Below are positions 58,635 to 64,000 of a DNA stretch of 64,000 bases, in pieces. Source of the stretch: Marinimicrobium sp038419845 (GTDB lineage: Bacteria > Pseudomonadota > Gammaproteobacteria > Pseudomonadales > Cellvibrionaceae); assembly GCF_038419845.1 (NCBI RefSeq), contig NZ_JBCAQT010000002.1:124001-188000 (forward strand), written 5' to 3'. Position numbers and translations under genes: made by a program. How positions within the stretch are numbered: the stretch's first letter is position 1; each line of letters opens with the position of its first letter. The notes below the pieces were generated by a model, which was given only the letters and a program-made list of their open reading frames with translations, was not told where the DNA came from and searched no databases.

Positions 58635-59555
58635 TCATTCTATCCAGTCTCTGGGCTGCAGATAATGTTCGGTGAGCGCGGCCTCGGCGCTGCCGGGCTC
58701 GGGTTGCCAATCGTAGTCCCAGCGCACCAGCGGTGGCAGTGACATCAGGATGGACTCGGTGCGCCCCCCGGTCTGCAGTCCAAAGAGTGTTCCGCGATCA
58801 TACACTAAATTGAATTCCACATAGCGACCCCGGCGGTAGAGCTGAAAATCGCGCTGCTGCTCAGTGTACGCCTCGCCCTTGCGCCGGGCCACGATCGGGC
58901 GGTAGGCGGGCACGTAGCTGTCGCCCACCGCCCGCATCAGAGCGAAGCTGCGCTCAAAGCCCAATTCGTTGAAGTCATCAAAGAAGAGCCCGCCGATGCC
59001 CCGGGGCTCGTCGCGGTGCTTGAGGTAAAAGTAATCATCGCACCATTTTTTGAAGAAGGGGTAGATGTTATCGCCAAAGGGGGCGCAGGCATCGCGCGCC
59101 GTGCGGTGCCAATGCCGGCAGTCCTCCTCGTTGCCGTAAAAGGGGGTCAGGTCATAGCCGCCGCCAAACCACCAGACCGGCTCGGCGTCCGGCTTTTCGG
59201 CAATAAAGAAGCGCACGTTGGCGTGACTGGTGGGAATGTTCGGGTTGTAGGGATGGATCACCAGGGACACCCCCATGGCCTCGAACGAGCGCCCCGCCAG
59301 CTCGGGCCGGTGCGCGGTGGCCGAGGCGGGCATCTGCGCGCCAAACACATGGGAGAAGTTGACGCCGCCCTTTTCGATCACGGCCCCCTCGGTCAGCACC
59401 CGCGAGCGGCCACCGCCGCCCTGCTCTCGTTCCCAGCTGTCTTCCCGGAACCGGCCGGTGCCGTCTTCGGCTTCCAGCTCGCGGCAGATGTGATCCTGAA
59501 GTCCGAGCAGGTAGTCTTTGACGGCCTGCTTGTCGTGGGCTGTATCAGTGGCCAT
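58635..59555 (-). CDS. hemF: Oxygen-dependent coproporphyrinogen III oxidase HemF
   Basis: 306 residues from the ATG at 59555 with GAGGCGGA upstream. SVVIHPYNPNIP-like LVIHPYNPNIPTSHANVRFF, GGGYDLTPFYGNEEDCRHWH, and GIGGLFFDDFNELGFERSF are the signature motifs, and EFNLVYDRGTLFGLQTGGRTESILMSLPP the dimer region. Heme synthesis step that needs oxygen; first gene of the hemF-aroE unit. Confidence 0.97.
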   Translation of the reverse strand: MATDTAHDKQAVKDYLLGLQDHICRELEAEDGTGRFREDSWEREQGGGGRSRVLTEGAVIEKGGVNFSHVFGAQMPASATAHRPELAGRSFEAMGVSLVIHPYNPNIPTSHANVRFFIAEKPDAEPVWWFGGGYDLTPFYGNEEDCRHWHRTARDACAPFGDNIYPFFKKWCDDYFYLKHRDEPRGIGGLFFDDFNELGFERSFALMRAVGDSYVPAYRPIVARRKGEAYTEQQRDFQLYRRGRYVEFNLVYDRGTLFGLQTGGRTESILMSLPPLVRWDYDWQPEPGSAEAALTEHYLQPRDWIE

Positions 59556-59694
59556 GAAATCCGCCTCGCGGTCTGAACAAAAAGCCCATTGTACTCGCCG
59601 CGGCTTGCCGAGGCGAAATTCATGGCCAGAGTGATCCATCCTGGGTTATGGTCAGAATGATTCCCTGACCGGGTCACAACATCCAATACAACCC

Positions 59695-59760
59695 GTAGGG
59701 TGGGCTTTGCCCACCATCCGAGGTACAAATAACCGTCAAGGTGGGCGGAGCCCACCCTAC
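59695..59760. repeat. REP-type inverted repeat (GTAGGGTGGGC family)
   Basis: GTAGGGTGGGC-TTT-GCCCACC at the left and GGTGGGC-GGA-GCCCACCCTAC at the right. Two local hairpins that also pair with each other over 66 bases, directly upstream of the Gfo/Idh gene. Different arm sequence from the repeats around comM. Confidence 0.87.
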
Positions 59761-59774
59761 ACCGGAGGTTTGTC

Positions 59775-60878
59775 ATGTCTCATTCCGCTTTCAACCGGCG
59801 CCGCTTCCTGCAGGGCCTGGGCGCCTCCACCGCCCTGCTCTCTTCCGGCTGGTCGCCCCACCTGCTCGGCAAGCCTTCGCGCAAGCTCGGCGTCGCCCTG
59901 GTCGGGCTGGGCAATTACAGCTCGACCCAGTTGGCGCCCGGATTGCAATTGACCCAACACTGCGAACTGCGCGGAATCGTCACCGGCAGCCCCGGAAAAA
60001 TCCCGGAGTGGCAGGAAAAATACGGCATCAAGGACGCCAACGTCTACAACTACGAGAACATGCATACCATCGCCGACAACCCGGATATCGACGTCATCTA
60101 TGTGGTCACGCCCACCAGCCTGCACATGAAGTACTCGGTGATTGGCGCCAACGCCGGCAAACACGTCTGGTGTGAAAAGCCCATGGCCATGACCGAAGAG
60201 GAGTGTCAGACAATTATCGACGCCTGCCGCAAAAACAAGGTCAAGTTGAGCATCGGCTACCGGATGCAGCACGAGCCCAATACCCGGACGGTGATGCAGT
60301 TTGCCAAAGAACGCCCCTACGGCGCGATCGAGCGGGTCGAGGCGGTCGCGGCCTATTCAGGCGGGGAAAATCGCTCGCCAGACAACTGGCGGATGCGCGC
60401 CGAGATGGGCGGCGGCGCCATGTACGACATGGGCGTGTATCCTCTGAACGGCTCGCGCTATGCGGTGGGCCGGGAGCCGGTGGCGGTATCGGGCCGCCAT
60501 GAAGTGACCCATCCCGAGGTGTTTACCGAGGTGGACTCCACCACCCATTTCACCCTGGAGTTTCCCGAGGGCGCAGTGGCCGAATGTATGACCAGCTTCG
60601 TCAAATCGGGCAACAGACTGGAAGTGACCTGCGCGGAGGGCTCCTACTTTCTCAAACCCATGTCCAACTACACCGGAGTACAGGGCGAAACCAGCGACGG
60701 GCGCAAGCTGGACAAGGAAATCGCCGATCAGCAGGCGCGGCAGATGGACAACGACGCTCTGGCGATTCTGCAGGACAAGCCGGTGATCGTGCCCGGCGAG
60801 GAAGGCCTGCGCGACATCCGTATTGTCCAGGCGATTTTCAGATCCGCCCGCGAGGATGGCAAGCGGATTGAGTTGTAG
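59775..60878 (+). CDS. Tat-exported Gfo/Idh/MocA oxidoreductase
   Basis: 367 residues. NRRRFLQGLGASTALLSSGW is a twin-arginine signal; the NAD(P)-binding fold begins KLGVALVGLGNYSS, with CEKPMAMTEEE (the family EKP motif) and GGGAMYDMGVYPLN containing the typical C-terminal catalytic region. GGAGG precedes the ATG. Periplasmic members bind a tightly held NADP and act on sugars or glycosides, for example oxidising position 3. Convergent with the DUF1080 multidomain gene. Confidence 0.92.
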   Translation: MSHSAFNRRRFLQGLGASTALLSSGWSPHLLGKPSRKLGVALVGLGNYSSTQLAPGLQLTQHCELRGIVTGSPGKIPEWQEKYGIKDANVYNYENMHTIADNPDIDVIYVVTPTSLHMKYSVIGANAGKHVWCEKPMAMTEEECQTIIDACRKNKVKLSIGYRMQHEPNTRTVMQFAKERPYGAIERVEAVAAYSGGENRSPDNWRMRAEMGGGAMYDMGVYPLNGSRYAVGREPVAVSGRHEVTHPEVFTEVDSTTHFTLEFPEGAVAECMTSFVKSGNRLEVTCAEGSYFLKPMSNYTGVQGETSDGRKLDKEIADQQARQMDNDALAILQDKPVIVPGEEGLRDIRIVQAIFRSAREDGKRIEL

Positions 60879-60893
60879 CGATTAGGTGAACGG

Positions 60894-60946
60894 GTTGGGT
60901 GACCGCGGGTGCGGCCTTTGGCCATACCCGCCGTCACCCAACTTTT
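60894..60946 (+). terminator. Rho-independent terminator after the Gfo/Idh gene
   Basis: GTTGGGTGAC (60894-60903) pairs with GTCACCCAAC (60933-60942), with the inner stem GCGGGT/ACCCGC and GGCC-TTT-GGCC tip, followed by TTTT. It also overlaps the stop codon of the minus-strand gene at 60945. Confidence 0.78.
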
Positions 60947-63900
60947 ACGGCAATTCTCGCAACTTGATGTTGCGAAACCACACCGGGTCGTCGTGATCCT
61001 GGAGAACAACATGCCCCTCCGGGGTCGCCGCAAAAGCCTCCCAGTCGGCAAACTTGCTCTCGGCGATCATAGTCTCCCATTCGGGTGTACCCATCTCGGT
61101 TTCCACAACTTTAAAACCATTGAGCCAGTGTTCAATACGTCCGTCGTCGACCACCAGACGGGTGCGGTTCCACTCACCCGCCGGATTGACGGTGACCGGC
61201 TCGGCGGCAATCAGGTCGTACAGATCGGCGGCCCGATGGGTATAGATTTCACTGTCCGGGTGACCGATGTTGTCCAGCAGTTGATACTCGGGGCCACTCA
61301 TGTAGGGCGCCTCCAACTCCGGGGATTCATCCACGCTGTAGATGATGCCGCTATTGCCGTTGCGCGCCAGCTTCCACTCCAGGTAGAGCTCGAAACTCGT
61401 CAGCGGCGCGTCGGTGATCACCAGATCCCCGCCGGGACGACCATCGTTGGCCTGCATATGCAGAGTGCCACCCTCTACCACCCAGCGCTCACCAAGGGTG
61501 TCAGCATTGTAATTGCGCAGCCCATTCAGGGTTTCACCATCAAAGAGCCGTTTCCAGCCTTCGGCCTGTTCGGCATCGGTCAGTTGATTGTGCTGGGGTT
61601 GACGCCCCTCAAGCTCCACCGGTTGGTCTTCGGGAAGGGCATTGAGGGTGTACCAGGCTTCGGTGGTCCACAGGCTGTTGTCAGTCTCACTGACAAAGGG
61701 CCTTGCGATGCGGAAATACACCACATGGTCGGGCTTGAGCCCGCCGAGCCTGAAGCTCACCCGCTTGCGGTCCTCCGATAGGGCAAAGCCCTCCACCGGC
61801 AACTCGGTGACGTTCTTTTTCGGACCGCCGTACTCAGCGGTGGGCTCGTAATACCACTGAAGAATCTCAAAATCTTCAGGGCCAATGTTCTGGCCCGCCT
61901 TCACCGGCTCGGTAAACTCAATCACAAAGCCGTCGGAGCGGGCGCTGACGCTGAGCATTTCAAAAGCGGTCTCGCCGTTGTAGACCAGACGCTCCAGCCC
62001 GTACCACTGTTTTTCACCATCGGCCCAGTTGCCCGGATTACCGACGCCACCGACGATCAACGCACCGTCTGAGGCCCAGTCGAGACGGTTGACCCCGGCT
62101 TCCAGCCCCTGGATGAAACGGAACACCGCCCCCTGCAAACGTCCGTTCACCCGCTCGGCGTAGACGCGCTTGATACCGCCGTGGGTCACTTCACCGTGAA
62201 TCATCTGATTCTGATAGGGACCGACGTTCAGAGGCGCCGGCTCACTGGGGGAATTGCCGATTTCGTCCTGGGGCAGCCAGACCACCGGTTTGGTTTCGGT
62301 CAGATCGGCGGTGCCTTCGAAGTCCACCGAGCGCGAGCCGTACCAGGCCCCCGGCGTCAGTTCGACAATCTTACTGGATGGCAGCCAGTCGCCCTGGTTG
62401 TCGGCAATAAACAGCTCGCCATCCACACCAAAGCCAATGCCGTTCGGGGTGCGCAGCCCGTGGGCAATAAACTCGACCTCCCCGTCGCTTTTACGGATTT
62501 TGATGGCCTTGCCACGATCCGGCGCCTGAGGGTCGGCGCTGGCTCCACCGGCCAGAATCGCGGTGGCCAGGGTGCCGTAGAAGTAACCGTCTTTGTATTC
62601 CAGGCCGAAAGCGAACTCGTGGAAGTTGTCGGTCACTGACCAGTCGGCGGACACCGTGTGGTAGACATCGATGATCTCATCGCCATTCACATCTTCCAGG
62701 CGGGTCAGTTCCTGCTTTTGCAGAACGTAGATATCGCCGTCCACGACCTTCACGCCGAGCGGTTCGGCCAGGCCCCGGGCGATACGTTTGACGCTGGCCT
62801 GTTCCGGGCCCTGATCGTAGTCGCTGACGATGTAGACCGAGCCTTCCGGGTCCCAGGTGGTGATGACCATCCGGCCATCGGGCAGAAAATCAATGCCGCC
62901 GACCATGGGTTCAAACTCATCCGGGCGGGCCTGAAATCGATCGAATGCCGGGTGCACACCGGCGACTTTGGTCTGGTCGCCGGGAATGGTTTTGACCCGC
63001 TCCGGATCGGTAATCACCGGTACCACCTCCCGGCGATCCGCCGCCTGAATCTGCAACATCTTTGCCGGAATGATTTCAAACTCGCCGGTTTCGGGATTGC
63101 GCCACTGCATCGACAGGGTCGCACCACCGTGGCTCTGGAAGTGGATTAACTCCAGAGCGTGCAGGCCCGGCTCCAGGCTTACACTGGCATCTTCCGGCTC
63201 GGGGCCATGGAAACCCCAGCTGTCGATCAGCCGTTTTTCGTTCAGGTACACCACCGCGCCATCATCACTGATCAGGCGCAACTCGGTCTCCAATGCCTCA
63301 TCGATCTTCAGGTGGGTCTTTACCTGCAAAGCGAAGCGTAGATCCAGCGGTTTGAAAGAAGCCTTATCCGGGAAGTGAATGCGCGAGACCCGGGCCACTT
63401 CGGACGGGGCGCTGCCGCGCAGGCTCTCAATATTGGGTTGATCGCCACTGAAGTGGTGGCGGTACACCAGCGCTCCCTCACCACTGGCATCGGCGGGGGT
63501 TTCAGCCACCAGCTCCAGTGTGTCGGTGGACGGCTGATCAAGATTCCAACGGGTCTCTCCCTCCGTCTCTTCCTGCAGGGAGAAGATGTAGTCGACCATC
63601 TGCTCAGCATCTTCCTGGCTGAGGTCCGGGTGCGGACTCATGGGTACTTCACCCCAATTGCCAGCGCCCCCGAGAATGATCTTCTCGGCCAGCATCGCCC
63701 GGTTTTCCTGGGTATTGTCATAGCGTTCGGCAATGGACTGGTAGGAGGGGCCAACGGTCTTGATTTCAGGGTTATGGCAAGCGGCACAGTCACTGCCCTC
63801 GACCAACGTCTGGCCGGGGTGGTCGCCCTCACCTGCCTCGTCGGGGCGCTCGACACGGGTCGGGTCAATGAAGGTACGCTGCACTTGAGTCACGCCGTTT

Positions 63901-64000
63901 TTCAGCCGCAGAGTCTGGCTGCCCTTCCACTCCCCGCTGCCGACCAGTGTCTGATCGGCCGACTCTGCCAACCCGGTCAGGGTCAGGTCCAGCCCTGTGG
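60945..64000 (-). CDS. Large secreted multidomain protein: cytochrome c, PA14-like, sugar-dehydrogenase-like propeller, DUF1080 (5' end missing)
   Basis: At least 1,018 residues, with the start beyond the window edge; no convincing start codon is present inside. In order: cytochrome c domain with CAACH (near 63,780) and a likely Met ligand in MSPHPDLSQEDAEQMVDYI; a PA14-like beta domain (VYLNEKRLIDSWGFHG); a propeller of the glucose/sorbosone dehydrogenase kind (LAEPLGVKVVDGDIYVLQKQELTRLEDVNGD); then a C-terminal DUF1080 domain (GWKRLFDGETLNGLRNY...LEWKLARNGNSGIIY), now known as 3-keto-disaccharide hydrolase. The C-terminal part is complete. Confidence 0.88.
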   Translation of the reverse strand, partial: TGLDLTLTGLAESADQTLVGSGEWKGSQTLRLKNGVTQVQRTFIDPTRVERPDEAGEGDHPGQTLVEGSDCAACHNPEIKTVGPSYQSIAERYDNTQENRAMLAEKIILGGAGNWGEVPMSPHPDLSQEDAEQMVDYIFSLQEETEGETRWNLDQPSTDTLELVAETPADASGEGALVYRHHFSGDQPNIESLRGSAPSEVARVSRIHFPDKASFKPLDLRFALQVKTHLKIDEALETELRLISDDGAVVYLNEKRLIDSWGFHGPEPEDASVSLEPGLHALELIHFQSHGGATLSMQWRNPETGEFEIIPAKMLQIQAADRREVVPVITDPERVKTIPGDQTKVAGVHPAFDRFQARPDEFEPMVGGIDFLPDGRMVITTWDPEGSVYIVSDYDQGPEQASVKRIARGLAEPLGVKVVDGDIYVLQKQELTRLEDVNGDEIIDVYHTVSADWSVTDNFHEFAFGLEYKDGYFYGTLATAILAGGASADPQAPDRGKAIKIRKSDGEVEFIAHGLRTPNGIGFGVDGELFIADNQGDWLPSSKIVELTPGAWYGSRSVDFEGTADLTETKPVVWLPQDEIGNSPSEPAPLNVGPYQNQMIHGEVTHGGIKRVYAERVNGRLQGAVFRFIQGLEAGVNRLDWASDGALIVGGVGNPGNWADGEKQWYGLERLVYNGETAFEMLSVSARSDGFVIEFTEPVKAGQNIGPEDFEILQWYYEPTAEYGGPKKNVTELPVEGFALSEDRKRVSFRLGGLKPDHVVYFRIARPFVSETDNSLWTTEAWYTLNALPEDQPVELEGRQPQHNQLTDAEQAEGWKRLFDGETLNGLRNYNADTLGERWVVEGGTLHMQANDGRPGGDLVITDAPLTSFELYLEWKLARNGNSGIIYSVDESPELEAPYMSGPEYQLLDNIGHPDSEIYTHRAADLYDLIAAEPVTVNPAGEWNRTRLVVDDGRIEHWLNGFKVVETEMGTPEWETMIAESKFADWEAFAATPEGHVVLQDHDDPVWFRNIKLRELP

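Noticed and set aside
60945..63971. Start of the DUF1080 multidomain gene at 63971
   Set aside because: The codon there is TTG without a ribosome site or signal peptide, and the frame stays open to the window edge, so the gene is treated as incomplete.
1..64000. CRISPR array, tRNA or rRNA genes
   Set aside because: No regularly spaced direct repeats of CRISPR type were seen; the repeated elements in 31.8-36.7 kb are attC sites separated by genes. No cloverleaf or rRNA sequence was recognised.

Overview
The window reads as chromosome of a GC-rich marine-type gammaproteobacterium. The znuCB, caa3-type cytochrome oxidase, prlC-yheV, ubiK-comM and hemF-aroE groups are gammaproteobacterial. The amylase lipoprotein, FAS1 protein, non-phosphorylative sugar-acid genes and 3-keto-sugar-type genes suggest a polysaccharide degrader of the Cellvibrionaceae kind (Saccharophagus, Marinimicrobium and relatives). 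That placement is inference from gene content.

Layout. 1-2.4 kb: end of a zinc ABC transporter (znuC partial, znuB), a small unknown protein and an LpxH-like phosphoesterase. 2.4-11.3 kb: aa3/caa3 oxidase locus on the minus strand (ctaC, ctaD, ctaG, ctaE, then SURF1, a thioredoxin-like membrane protein, ctaA, ctaB, SCO1). 11.6-14.5 kb: MATE exporter, unknown protein, peroxiredoxin. 14.7-23 kb: a block bounded by two oppositely oriented copies of a ~75-bp palindrome; it holds a GH13 amylase lipoprotein behind a tandem operator, a sulfotransferase/GT4/DUF2334 operon and a large c-di-GMP protein. 23-31.5 kb: RpiB-like isomerase, four-domain fasciclin lipoprotein, GMC dehydrogenase pair, Fur-controlled siderophore receptor, EamA exporter.

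31.8-38.4 kb is the most interesting part: a sedentary chromosomal integron. An intI gene on the plus strand, with a LexA-like box over its promoter, faces at least nine cassettes on the minus strand separated by eight attC sites plus one truncated site. The cassettes carry two intact higBA modules, one decayed higBA, one Phd/ParE module (plus a ParE fragment beyond the last cassette), a 2H phosphoesterase, a GDCCVxC protein, a lipoprotein and two small membrane proteins. The toxin-antitoxin cassettes carry their own promoters, mostly abutting the attC core with palindromic operators in or next to them. Most other cassettes have almost no leader.

38.5-51.6 kb returns to housekeeping: yheV-prlC, gamma-carbonic anhydrase, DUF2007, alanine symporter, DUF3313 lipoprotein, cytochrome c5, Rep helicase, a response-regulator GGDEF-EAL protein, ubiK, comM. 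51.7-57.7 kb is a sugar-acid cluster (lactonase, sodium symporter, SDR, IlvD/Edd dehydratase, GntR regulator). 57.8-59.6 kb is hemF-aroE. The window ends with a Tat-exported Gfo/Idh/MocA oxidoreductase convergent with a very large, incomplete secreted protein combining cytochrome c, a sugar-dehydrogenase-like propeller and DUF1080. No tRNA, rRNA or CRISPR was seen. Coordinates of motifs were counted by eye from the sequence.
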